From assembly GCA_052390275.1 (NCBI GenBank), contig JBQTHD010000025.1:1-55586 (forward strand): a stretch of 55,586 bases of DNA, read 5' to 3'. Below the pieces are notes generated by a model. It saw nothing but the letters and a program-made list of their open reading frames with translations, was not told the origin of the DNA and did not search any database. Positions 33,778-41,899 of this stretch are shown here, one piece after another. The position numbers and the translations under genes were made by a program. This DNA comes from JBQTHD01 sp052390275. Lineage in GTDB: Bacteria > Actinomycetota > Acidimicrobiia > Acidimicrobiales > AC-14. Each line of letters begins with the position of its first letter. The first letter of the stretch is position 1.

Positions 33778-34555
33778 CACGGCCGCGGCAGACAGGCCCG
33801 GGAGCGCGACGGCCCCCGCCGCTGGCTCCCAAGCCGCACCCGGCCGCTTCGCCGCGTTGTTGGCTCTGCAGGAACTGGATTCGGCGGCGGATCGTCTGGC
33901 CCACCGTCGCCGCAACCTGGCTGAACGCGACGCTGTGGTCGAGGTCGGGACCAAGCTGGCCAACGCCCAGAAGCACCAAGTCCAGGCGGCCGAGGCGGCG
34001 GCGGCCGCCCGCAGGGCGTCGAACCACGCCGAGGCCACCCTGGCCAGCCACGAGACCCGGTTAACGGCCTCCGAGAGCCGCCTCTACTCGGGCAACGTGG
34101 TCGCTTCGCGCGAACTCTCCTCCCTATCGGCCGAGGTCGATTCGTTACGGCGTCGCCGAGGGGACCTGGAAGAGCGGGCACTGGAGGCAATGGAGGTGGC
34201 CGAGCCCTTGGAGGCGGCCCTGGCCGCCGCGAACGTTGAAGTTGCCGGCCTGGCCGCCGAGCAGTCTGAGTCGAAGGCGGCCCTGGTCCGAGCCGAGGCC
34301 GAGATCGACCAGGCTCTGGCCGAGGGGAGCGACCGGCGCCTCGAGGCGGCTGGGGCCATCGACGCCGAGTTGGACGGGATCTACCGGAAGCTGCGGGTCT
34401 CCCATGGTGGGATCGCGGTGGCCCGCCTGCAGAAGGACCGCTGCGGGGGATGCCATCTGGCCCTGCCTGCGATGGAGGTGCAGAGCCTGAGATCGCTCGA
34501 TCCCGACGCCCTGGCCTATTGCGACCATTGTGGTCGCCTGCTGGTCCGCAACTGA
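33770..34555 (+). CDS. Coiled-coil protein with C-terminal zinc ribbon (CT398 type)
   Basis: A 261-residue protein with a long Ala/Glu/Arg coiled coil (about residues 30-200) and a C-terminal C4 zinc ribbon (CGGCHLALP and YCDHCGRLLV). This is the zf-RING_7/CT398 family found across Actinobacteria. Its role is unclear; helical-hairpin homologues have been suggested to bind nucleic acid or secretion components. It begins 8 bp before the PBP stop, so it is co-translated. Confidence 0.82.
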   Translation: MTDTAAADRPGSATAPAAGSQAAPGRFAALLALQELDSAADRLAHRRRNLAERDAVVEVGTKLANAQKHQVQAAEAAAAARRASNHAEATLASHETRLTASESRLYSGNVVASRELSSLSAEVDSLRRRRGDLEERALEAMEVAEPLEAALAAANVEVAGLAAEQSESKAALVRAEAEIDQALAEGSDRRLEAAGAIDAELDGIYRKLRVSHGGIAVARLQKDRCGGCHLALPAMEVQSLRSLDPDALAYCDHCGRLLVRN

Positions 34556-34583
34556 ATCCTGCCAACCGATCTCGGTCGGCCCC

Positions 34584-35069
34584 GTGATCCTGTGGCCGGC
34601 GGGAATGGCTCTGGCCCTGGTGTGGGGGGTGTTCCGGGACCCGGCCTTTGACCATCGGGTAGTCATGCTCGGTGCGGTCCTGCCCGACCTGCTCGACGGA
34701 CCGTTCGGTGGGGCCAGGGTCGCTCACACCCTGGCGTTCAGTGTGGTGCTGTTGGTGGCGGTGATGGCCCTGACCCGACGTCGGCGGGCGGCCCGTCGAC
34801 GGTGGCTGGCCCTTCCCATCGGCACCTTCGCCCACCTGATCTTCGACGGTGCCTGGACCTTGACCCGGACCTTTTGGTGGCCGGCCTCCGGGTCGGCGCT
34901 CTCCGATCCGCTGCCGGCCCTGACCCGGGGGTGGACAGTTCTGGTCCTGCAGGAACTGGTCGGACTGGCCGTCCTGGCCTGGTTCTGGGGGCGATTCAAC
35001 CTGGCTGATCCGCAGGCGCGGACCTACTTCTGGGCCACGGGCCGAGTCAAGAGCCGACCCTCGGTCTGA
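34584..35069 (+). CDS. Membrane protein resembling YdjM-type hydrolases
   Basis: A 161-residue polytopic membrane protein. The pattern VMLGAVLPDLLDGPF with later HTLAF and FAHLIFDGAW places Asp and His residues as in the DUF457/YdjM 'membrane-bound metal-dependent hydrolase' group; membership is tentative. GTG 34584 is the best start, 28 nt after the zinc-ribbon gene. Its stop lies in the first unit of a short intergenic repeat. Confidence 0.6.
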   Translation: MILWPAGMALALVWGVFRDPAFDHRVVMLGAVLPDLLDGPFGGARVAHTLAFSVVLLVAVMALTRRRRAARRRWLALPIGTFAHLIFDGAWTLTRTFWWPASGSALSDPLPALTRGWTVLVLQELVGLAVLAWFWGRFNLADPQARTYFWATGRVKSRPSV

Positions 35070-35144
35070 ACGGTCCGGTCTGAATGGCCGGGTCTGAACC
35101 GTCCGGTCTAACAACCGTCCGGTCTGAACAACCGTCCGGTCGCC
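35062..35144. repeat. Imperfect tandem repeat, CCGGTCTGAAC units
   Basis: Five to six units of 13-17 nt around a CGGTCTGAAC core, starting at the stop codon of the upstream gene and ending before the flavoprotein gene. Intergenic and of irregular unit length, in contrast to the coding repeats. Confidence 0.8.
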
Positions 35145-35167
35145 TGAGCAGGCCGGCCGGTCCGGGG

Positions 35168-35173
35168 TAGGTG
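35168..35173 (+). promoter_or_regulatory. TAGGTG possible -10 element, flavoprotein gene
   Basis: TAGGTG, 7 nt before ATG 35181; deviates from TANNNT at the last base but has the usual spacing. Confidence 0.35.
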
Positions 35174-35180
35174 GTCGGCC

Positions 35181-36143
35181 ATGGAGATCGCTGAGTCCGA
35201 GGCGGTAGATGCACTGGTGGTGGGTGGCGGACCGGCCGGTCTCGCCGCCGGGCTGTGGCTGGCCCGACATCGGTTCAAAACCCTGGTGGTCGATCGGGGC
35301 GAACCTCGCAACCGTTGGGTGGAGGCCAGTTTCGGCTACCTGGGATTCGACGGTCAGGCGCCCGAGGCCCTCCTGGCCGCCGGCCGCGACCATCTGGCCG
35401 GCTACCCCGAGGCCGAACTCGTCGAGGCCCGAGTGGAGGCGATCGAAGCGGTGGACGGGGCCTTCGTGGCCGACCTTGACCGACCTCCCCCAGGCGATGG
35501 CGGTCACCGACGTCGGCGGGTGACGGCAAGGGCACTGGTGCTGGCCACGGGGGTGGCCGATCGGGTGCCGCCGCTCGAGGGCCTCCGGCCTCTCTACGGG
35601 AAATGCGTGTTCGTCTGCCATCTCTGTGACGGCTACGAGGTGAAGGACCAGGAGGTGGCGGTTCTCGGCGCCGCCGGGAACGCCGGGGCCTTTGCCACCG
35701 AGCTACTTCGTTGGGCGTCGAGGGTGATCGTCGTCCCCTTGGGCGGGGAAGGTCCCACCGACACCATTCCCGAGCGGGCCCAGATGGCGTCCGCAGCAGC
35801 ATCGGCGGTGGTGGGAAGCGACGGCGTTCTCGACCACATCGCCTTGGCCGACGGATCTCGTGTGGAGTGCGACGCCATCTTTCTGCGCAGCGAAACGGTG
35901 GCCGTCACCCACCTGGCCCGCCAACTCGGGTGCGCTTTGGACTCAGACGGTCTGGTGATGGTGGACGCGGAGGGGGCCACCACGGTCGAGCGGGTCTATT
36001 CCGCCGGGGACGCCACCCCGGGGCCCCAGATCGTCCAGGTGGCGGCCGCCGAGGGGGCCCGGGCCGGCCTGGCGTGCGCCCAGGCCCTCATGGTTGGCCG
36101 GGAGGGAGCGGGCGTTCGTTATGTCTCCTGGTCGGAGGGGTAG
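35181..36143 (+). CDS. Thioredoxin-reductase-like FAD oxidoreductase
   Basis: A 320-residue flavoprotein. N-terminal FAD motif VVGGGPAGLAAGLWLA, a CHLCDGYEV motif in the CxxC position of thioredoxin reductase, a Rossmann-like AVLGAAGNAGAFA in place of the usual NADPH motif, and the C-terminal YSAGDATPG. The altered NADP motif suggests a different electron donor than NADPH or a ferredoxin-type variant (inference). It lies just upstream of the DUF4331-sortase cluster in the same direction. Confidence 0.85.
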   Translation: MEIAESEAVDALVVGGGPAGLAAGLWLARHRFKTLVVDRGEPRNRWVEASFGYLGFDGQAPEALLAAGRDHLAGYPEAELVEARVEAIEAVDGAFVADLDRPPPGDGGHRRRRVTARALVLATGVADRVPPLEGLRPLYGKCVFVCHLCDGYEVKDQEVAVLGAAGNAGAFATELLRWASRVIVVPLGGEGPTDTIPERAQMASAAASAVVGSDGVLDHIALADGSRVECDAIFLRSETVAVTHLARQLGCALDSDGLVMVDAEGATTVERVYSAGDATPGPQIVQVAAAEGARAGLACAQALMVGREGAGVRYVSWSEG

Positions 36144-36321
36144 CACCAAGCCGGCGGACGGGACCACGAGTTCGCCCGTACCGCTACGCAGCCACGCAGC
36201 TGATCCAACGCAGCAAACGCAGCAACGCAGCAAAGGCAACGCGCAGCAGATGCACCAACACCGCAACTGGCCACGCAACAAACCCGCAGACACCCACACC
36301 GCCGAAACGACCGGAGGACAC
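36144..36321. other. Leader region of DUF4331 gene with ACGCAGC repeats
   Basis: 178 bp, low in T, with about six copies of ACGCAGC or ACGCAGCAA between 36183 and 36245. A GGAGGA ribosome site lies just before ATG 36322. No TANNNT at leaderless spacing, so this gene probably has a leadered mRNA or is read from the flavoprotein gene. Confidence 0.5.
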
Positions 36322-38070
36322 ATGACCCAACCGCACCTTCCACCCGTTGCCGGCCCACCGGGAACCGCCAGCAGTACTCGGCGTCGCCCGGGGCGGTCGG
36401 CTCTAAGGACGGCGGCGGCGGCCGCCACCGCCACCGCTCTGGCCGCCGGGGTCTACGCCTCCGGCGTGGGGCCTGGAATCGGAACCGCCTCCAGCCACCG
36501 TGAGGCCCCACTGATCGCAGGCGACCCTCGGGTGGACAACACCGATGTCTACGCCTTCGTCAGCCCGGACAAGCCCGACACCGTCACACTTCTGGCCAAC
36601 TGGATTCCCTTCCAGGAGCCCAACGGCGGGCCCAACTTCTACACCTTCGCCACCGACGCCCGGTACAACATCCACGTCGACAACGACGGCGACGCCCGGG
36701 CCGACGTCTCCTACTCGTGGACCTTCAAGGACAACATCCGCGACGATGCCAACCAGTTCCTCTACAACACCGGCCCGGTCACCGGCCTCGATGATCCGGA
36801 CCTGAACGTCTTCCAGACCTACGAGCTGACCCGGACCACCCGGGGCGAGTCCCGCAGCCTGATCACCAACGCGGTGGTGGCCCCCTCCAACGTGGGCGTC
36901 AAGTCCATGCCCGACTACGCCACCCTTCGACGCCAGGCCGTTCGAGGGATTCCCGACGGCGGGCAGACCTTCGCCGGCCAGGCCGATGACTCGTTCTTCC
37001 TCGACCTGCGGGTCTTCGACCTCCTTTACGGTGGCGATCTCTCCGAGGTGGGCCAGGACACCCTCGGCGGCTACAACGTCAACACCCTGGCGGTGCAGGT
37101 CCCCAAGACTCAGTTGGCCATAAGCGGCGACGCCTCGGCCAACCCGGTGATCGGGGTGTGGAGCACCACCGAACGGCGAGGTGCCAGTGTCACTTCCGCT
37201 CCGGCCGGAGCGGCCACAGCCGACGGGTTCGTGCAGGTGTCGCGTCTGGGCAACCCGCTGGTCAACGAGGTCGTGGTCCCCCTCAAGTTCAAGGACGCCT
37301 TCAACGGGCTGACCCCGGACAAGGACGCCACCATCCAGCCGGTGGTGGACAAGGTGCTCAACCCCATTCTTCCCGGCCTGCTCCAGGCGATCTACAAGCT
37401 CCCCGCCCCACCGACGCCCCGCAACGACCTGTTCACCATTTTCCTGACCGGTGTGTGCAAGGAGTGCAAGGGTCCCGACGGCAACGCCCCTCTCCCGGTG
37501 GACCTGAACTCACAGATGCTCAACCGGGACGGGAAGAAGGGGGCGGAGTTCGTGCCCGCCGAGTTGATGCGTCTCAACATGGCCATCGCCCCCAGCGCCA
37601 ACCCCAACCGCCTCGGGGTGCTGGCCAAGGATCTGGCCGGATTCCCCAACGGCCGTCGGCTGATCGATGACGTGGTCGACATCGAGCTTCAGGCCGTGGC
37701 CGGAGCGGTACAGACCGGCACCCTGGTCCCGGCCCTGGCCGCCGGCGATGCCGTTGACCAGAACGACCTGGCCTTCGGCCAGAGCTTCCCTTATGTCGCT
37801 CTGCCGCACTTCGCCGCGGTCAACCGCGGCGTACGGGGTGGAGGCCGGCCGTCGGTGGCGGCTGTTCCCAGCACCGGTGGTGCTCCTGTATCCGGCGGCG
37901 CTCCCTCGCTGGGCGCCACTGGTGGCCAGGTGGCTCCTATTGGCGGTGTAGCGGCAGGGTCGGGCGGAGCCTCGGGCTCCTCGCTGCCCCTGTGGCCGGC
38001 CGCCGGTGGCCTTGCGGCCTTGGCCCTGGCCGGGTCCAGCGTCCTGGTCATGCGCGGGAGCCGAGCCTGA
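36322..38070 (+). CDS. DUF4331 family exported protein
   Basis: A 582-residue exported protein. An N-terminal basic region and hydrophobic stretch (TAAAAATATALAAGVYASG) form a signal peptide, followed by the DUF4331 core (SSHREAPLIAGDPRVDNTDVYAFVSPD). The C-terminus has a Gly/Ala/Ser-rich linker, one membrane helix and a short basic tail (RGSRA), preceded by SSLPLWPAAGG rather than LPxTG. Clear GGAGGA ribosome site. A class F sortase gene follows 29 nt later. The function of DUF4331 is unknown; the sortase context suggests surface display. Confidence 0.85.
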   Translation: MTQPHLPPVAGPPGTASSTRRRPGRSALRTAAAAATATALAAGVYASGVGPGIGTASSHREAPLIAGDPRVDNTDVYAFVSPDKPDTVTLLANWIPFQEPNGGPNFYTFATDARYNIHVDNDGDARADVSYSWTFKDNIRDDANQFLYNTGPVTGLDDPDLNVFQTYELTRTTRGESRSLITNAVVAPSNVGVKSMPDYATLRRQAVRGIPDGGQTFAGQADDSFFLDLRVFDLLYGGDLSEVGQDTLGGYNVNTLAVQVPKTQLAISGDASANPVIGVWSTTERRGASVTSAPAGAATADGFVQVSRLGNPLVNEVVVPLKFKDAFNGLTPDKDATIQPVVDKVLNPILPGLLQAIYKLPAPPTPRNDLFTIFLTGVCKECKGPDGNAPLPVDLNSQMLNRDGKKGAEFVPAELMRLNMAIAPSANPNRLGVLAKDLAGFPNGRRLIDDVVDIELQAVAGAVQTGTLVPALAAGDAVDQNDLAFGQSFPYVALPHFAAVNRGVRGGGRPSVAAVPSTGGAPVSGGAPSLGATGGQVAPIGGVAAGSGGASGSSLPLWPAAGGLAALALAGSSVLVMRGSRA

Positions 38071-38099
38071 ACCTGGGGCTCGGTCGACCAGAGCCACCG

Positions 38100-38762
38100 G
38101 TGTATCCCGGCCTGGTCGCCAGTTCCCGCCCTTCCCGCTGCGGAGTCTCAACTCCGCAGCGGGGATGGAGGGTGTGGGTCCTGGCCACTCTGGTTACCGC
38201 ACAGGCGGGGGCCGGAGTGGTTGCGGCCACTGTCGTTGGTTCTCGACCGGCGGCGGCCAACCCGGTTCCCGGGCCCGGGAACCAGATCGCTGAGAAGTTG
38301 ACTCCAACGGGATTGCCGGCTCCGCTGTCGGTGCGTATCCCCAGCATCGGCGTGACCACCGGCGCTATTGGTCTGGGTCTGGCCCCCGACGGAAGTTTGG
38401 AGGCTCCGGGCGAGTACGGGGCGGCGGGTTGGTGGACCGGCGGAACTTCGCCGGGTCAACCCGGCCCGGCGGTCATCGTTGGCCACTTCGACTCCTACCG
38501 GGGGCCGGCCGTGTTCTTCCGGTTGTCCGAGGTCGAGGCGGGGGACATCGTGTCCGTGGAGAACTCAGACCGCAGTGAGTCCCTGTTCGTGGTCGAGAGG
38601 GTGGCGAGCTTTTCCCGGGATGGGTTTCCAACCAAGGAGGTGTACGGGCCGACAGCGGAGTCAACCCTGCGTCTCATCACCTGCGGGGGTCGATTCGACC
38701 GCAAGACAAGGTCCTACACCGAGAATGTGGTGGTTTTCGCTCGAATGATTGCGCCGGCATGA
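38100..38762 (+). CDS. Class F sortase
   Basis: A protein of about 220 residues. Membrane anchor WVLATLVTAQAGAGVVAATVV, then the sortase beta barrel with catalytic His in VIVGHFDSY, catalytic Cys in LRLITCGG and Arg in VVVFAR. It would attach surface proteins to the cell wall or join them. Start is uncertain: GTG 38100 is used, and GTG about 70 nt downstream with an upstream GGAGG would also retain the anchor. The stop overlaps the TPR gene by ATGA. Confidence 0.88.
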   Translation: MYPGLVASSRPSRCGVSTPQRGWRVWVLATLVTAQAGAGVVAATVVGSRPAAANPVPGPGNQIAEKLTPTGLPAPLSVRIPSIGVTTGAIGLGLAPDGSLEAPGEYGAAGWWTGGTSPGQPGPAVIVGHFDSYRGPAVFFRLSEVEAGDIVSVENSDRSESLFVVERVASFSRDGFPTKEVYGPTAESTLRLITCGGRFDRKTRSYTENVVVFARMIAPA

Positions 38763-40201
38763 CTCCGCCGGCCGACTCGAGGCTTGCGGCCGACTCGAGG
38801 CTTGCGGCCGACTCGAGGTTTGCGGCCGACTCGAGGCTTGCCGTTGAGAGTCCGGCGCGGTCTGGGGGAGCCACCGGTGCCGATCCCCGGCGATGGACGT
38901 TACGCATCGTTCTGGCCGTGGTTCTGGCTCTGGTCGTTTCTGTGGCCGGCTTCACGGGCCTGGTTCGGGACTCCCAGGACGGACTCCTCGCGCCGCCGCC
39001 TGCCGCGGTGACCGGCGACCCCGGCTCGGTCGCAGGGCTTCAGGCCCGCTTGCGACGGGTGCCCGACGACTACATCGCCTGGGCGTCGCTGGGGCTGGCC
39101 TACCTGGATCAGGCCAGGATGACCGGCGATCCCTCCTTGTATCCCCGGGCCCAGGGGGCTCTGGAGAAGTCCCTGGCCATCAATACCGAGGACAACGACG
39201 CGGCTGCGGCCGGAATGTCCGCCCTGAGCAACGGCCGTCACCAGTTCGCCGAAGCCGGCGACTGGGCCCGGCGGGGTCTGGCCATAAACCCGGCCAGCGC
39301 CGTTCTCCACGGAGCCTTGAGCGACGCCCTCATCCAGCAGGGCCGATACTCAGAAGGCTTCGAAGAGATTCAGCGAATGGTCGACCTGCGGCCCGACACC
39401 GCCTCGCTGGCCCGGGCCTCCTACGCCTGGGAGTTGCGAGGGGACGTCTCCCAGGCGACAGCCCTTATGCAACGCGCCCTGTCGGGTGCCTCCAGCCGGG
39501 CCGAGCAAGCATTCGCTCGCCAGCACCTGGGCGACCTGGCCTTCGGATCGGGCGATCCGGCCGGCGCCCTGGTTCATCACGACCTGGGATTGGCCGCAGA
39601 CGATTCGGCTGCCGGCCTCATGTCCGGGCGCGCCCGGGCGTTGGCCGCTCTTGGGCGAATGGACGAGGCCGTGGTGGCCTACACCCAAGTGGTGACCCGC
39701 TCACCACAACCCCATCTGCTGATCGAGTTCGGCGAGTTGCTGGAGTCGTTGGGCCGCTCAGAGGAGGCCGAACAGCAGTACCAGGCGCTCAGCGTGGTGC
39801 TCGAAGTCCTGGCCGTCAATGGCGCAGCGGCCGACGTGGAGCCGACTCTGTTCGTTGCCGACCACGGCGACCCGGCCAGGGCGCTGGATCAGGCGGCCGC
39901 GGGGATAGCCCGGCGAGGCTTCATGGACATGGCCGACGCACACGCCTGGGCGCTGCATGTCAACGGCCGAAACTCCGAGGCGCTGGAGTGGAGCAACCGC
40001 GCCATGGCCCTGGGCACCCGGCGACCTTTGTTCCACTACCACGCCGGAATGATCCACCTGGCCATGGGGAACACCGAAGCTGCGGCCAGGGAGTTGGAAG
40101 CCGCACTTTCAATCAACCCTCACTTCAACTTCCTGGCCGCCCCCAAGGCACGCGCCACGCTCAATGCTCTGAAGGCGCAGGAGCCCGGGGTCCGGGGATG
40201 A
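38759..40201 (+). CDS. Membrane-anchored TPR protein
   Basis: A 480-residue protein. A short N-terminal region holds four ADSRLA repeats, then one membrane helix (IVLAVVLALVVSVAGFTGLV), then an extracytoplasmic array of about ten TPR-like helix pairs (WASLGLAYLDQARM, ALEKSLAIN, AWALHVNGRNSEALEWSNRA). TPRs build protein complexes. It overlaps both neighbours by ATGA, linking the sortase and the NicO transporter. Confidence 0.85.
   Translation: MTPPADSRLAADSRLAADSRFAADSRLAVESPARSGGATGADPRRWTLRIVLAVVLALVVSVAGFTGLVRDSQDGLLAPPPAAVTGDPGSVAGLQARLRRVPDDYIAWASLGLAYLDQARMTGDPSLYPRAQGALEKSLAINTEDNDAAAAGMSALSNGRHQFAEAGDWARRGLAINPASAVLHGALSDALIQQGRYSEGFEEIQRMVDLRPDTASLARASYAWELRGDVSQATALMQRALSGASSRAEQAFARQHLGDLAFGSGDPAGALVHHDLGLAADDSAAGLMSGRARALAALGRMDEAVVAYTQVVTRSPQPHLLIEFGELLESLGRSEEAEQQYQALSVVLEVLAVNGAAADVEPTLFVADHGDPARALDQAAAGIARRGFMDMADAHAWALHVNGRNSEALEWSNRAMALGTRRPLFHYHAGMIHLAMGNTEAAARELEAALSINPHFNFLAAPKARATLNALKAQEPGVRG
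38771..38842. repeat. 18-nt tandem repeat, 4 units, start of TPR gene
   Basis: Four units GCCGACTCGAGGCTTGCG, with one single-base variant and a changed end; encodes ADSRLA. Confidence 0.95.
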
Positions 40202-41859
40202 CGGCGCCGACCGGTCGGCACCCGTCCAGCCTTGTTCGCCGGGGGTGCGCGGCAAGCGCCGCCGCGGCGGTGGTGATCCTCGGGTCGGCGCTTTGGGCGT
40301 CTCCCGCGGCGGCCCATCCGCTGGGGAACTTCACCGTCAACACTTACAACGGCCTGCGGATCTCCGCCGACCGAGTCGCCATCGACCTGGTGGTGGACAT
40401 GGCCGAGATCCCCACCTTCCAGGCCCGTCGCCAGATCGACCGAGACCGGAATGGGACTGTGGACGCGGCCGAATCCACGGCACACGCCGAGCGAGCCTGC
40501 GGTCAGGCCCGGGGCCAGGTGAAGCTGGAGGTGGGCGGCCGGACGGTGGCGGTGAAGGCCAGGCAGGCGACCCTCGAGTTCCCCGAAGGGGCCGCCGGCT
40601 TACCGACCCTTCGACTGTCCTGCGAGATGGAGGGCTTAATCGCCCCGGGGGCCGAGAGGGCGTCGGTGGCGTTCGCCAACACCTACATGGCCGACCGGGT
40701 GGGATGGCGGGAGATCACCGCCACCGGGGACCAAATGACGATTGTTGAAACGAACGTTCCGGCCCGGTCGGTGAGCGATCGGCTGCGTACCTACCCCGAG
40801 GATCTGCTCGAACTTCCGCTCGACCAGCGCCAGGCCCGCCTGGTGGTCGACCCGGGCGGCGGGGAGTCCGCTCCGGCGGCGGCCGAGAGACCCGGGTCCG
40901 ACATCGGCCGACTCGATGCCACCACCCGAGCCTTCACATCGCTGGTTTCACGCCAGAGCCTGACCTTGGGATTCGGCCTGCTGGCGTTGCTGGTCGCCGG
41001 CTTCCTGGGTGGGCTCCACGCTCTGGCCCCCGGCCACGGCAAAACGCTCATGGCCGCCTACCTGGTGGCCCAGCAGGGCTCCCGCCGGGACGTGGCCATC
41101 ATCGGGCTCACCGTTACCGCCACCCACACTTCGGGTGTCATGGTGCTCGGAGTCGTGCTTTCCGCATCGACCACCCTGGCCCCAGAGTCGATCTATCCGT
41201 GGCTCGGAGCGGCCAGCGGGCTTCTGCTGGTGGGAATCGGAGCCAGCCTCGTGGTCCGGTCCCTGCGGTCCGATCCGCTGGTGCCCGCTCTCATATTCTC
41301 GGATGCCTCCGGCGCCGGCAGCGTGAAAACCAAGGCGGGTGCCCCGCTCGTGCTGGTGGCGGCGCCAAGCCACCACGCCGGTCACGACCACGCCGATCAC
41401 GACCACGCCGATCACGACCACCACGATCATGACCACCACGATCATGACCACCACGATCATGACCATGCCGGGCAGCCTCACCGCCACGGTCTATTCGGGC
41501 ATGCCCACGCCCATCCGTCCCCCCGGGTCGGGCGGGGCTGGAGATCCCTGGTGCCTATGGGTCTCGCAGGGGGAATGGTGCCCAGCCCGTCGGCGCTGGT
41601 CGTCCTGCTTGGTTCCATCGCCCTGGGTAGGGCCTGGTTCGGTCTGGCGCTGGTGGTGGCCTACGGAGTGGGCATGGCCGCCACGCTGATGGCTGCGGGA
41701 CTGATCCTGGTCAAGGCCAGAGGAGCCATCGAGGCCCGCCTGCGTGACCGGCGAAGTCAACGGTGGTTACGGCTCGCTCCCTACCTACCTGTGTTGTCGG
41801 CCTCCGCCATCGTCATCGGGGGCATCTATCTCACCGGCCGGTCGCTGACCTCGGTCTGA
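40198..41859 (+). CDS. NicO-type nickel/cobalt transporter with extracytoplasmic domain
   Basis: A 553-residue protein. Signal peptide ending ASPAAAHPLGNF, an exported domain of about 220 residues, then the NicO membrane domain (GFLGGLHALAPGHGKT and the HTSG motif in TATHTSGVMVLG). The exported domain contains an EF-hand-like loop DRDRNGTVDAAE. A cytoplasmic or periplasmic loop at residues 395-440 is a His/Asp-rich metal-binding stretch made of 15-nt repeats. It likely exports or imports Ni or Co. Coupled to the TPR gene by ATGA. Confidence 0.87.
   Translation: MTAPTGRHPSSLVRRGCAASAAAAVVILGSALWASPAAAHPLGNFTVNTYNGLRISADRVAIDLVVDMAEIPTFQARRQIDRDRNGTVDAAESTAHAERACGQARGQVKLEVGGRTVAVKARQATLEFPEGAAGLPTLRLSCEMEGLIAPGAERASVAFANTYMADRVGWREITATGDQMTIVETNVPARSVSDRLRTYPEDLLELPLDQRQARLVVDPGGGESAPAAAERPGSDIGRLDATTRAFTSLVSRQSLTLGFGLLALLVAGFLGGLHALAPGHGKTLMAAYLVAQQGSRRDVAIIGLTVTATHTSGVMVLGVVLSASTTLAPESIYPWLGAASGLLLVGIGASLVVRSLRSDPLVPALIFSDASGAGSVKTKAGAPLVLVAAPSHHAGHDHADHDHADHDHHDHDHHDHDHHDHDHAGQPHRHGLFGHAHAHPSPRVGRGWRSLVPMGLAGGMVPSPSALVVLLGSIALGRAWFGLALVVAYGVGMAATLMAAGLILVKARGAIEARLRDRRSQRWLRLAPYLPVLSASAIVIGGIYLTGRSLTSV
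41386..41460. repeat. 15-nt tandem repeat, 5 units, His-rich loop of NicO gene
   Basis: Two units GACCACGCCGATCAC and three units GACCACCACGATCAT; encodes DHADH and DHHDH in the metal-binding loop. Confidence 0.95.
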
Positions 41860-41899
41860 GACGACGCAGGCTTCTGACCGGGGGCGGCAGGAAGGTACG

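Noticed and set aside
33525..35621. Open frame of 698 codons on the minus strand across three plus-strand genes
   Set aside because: Arg/Pro/Gly-rich translation without motifs, crossing gene boundaries of well-supported plus-strand genes.
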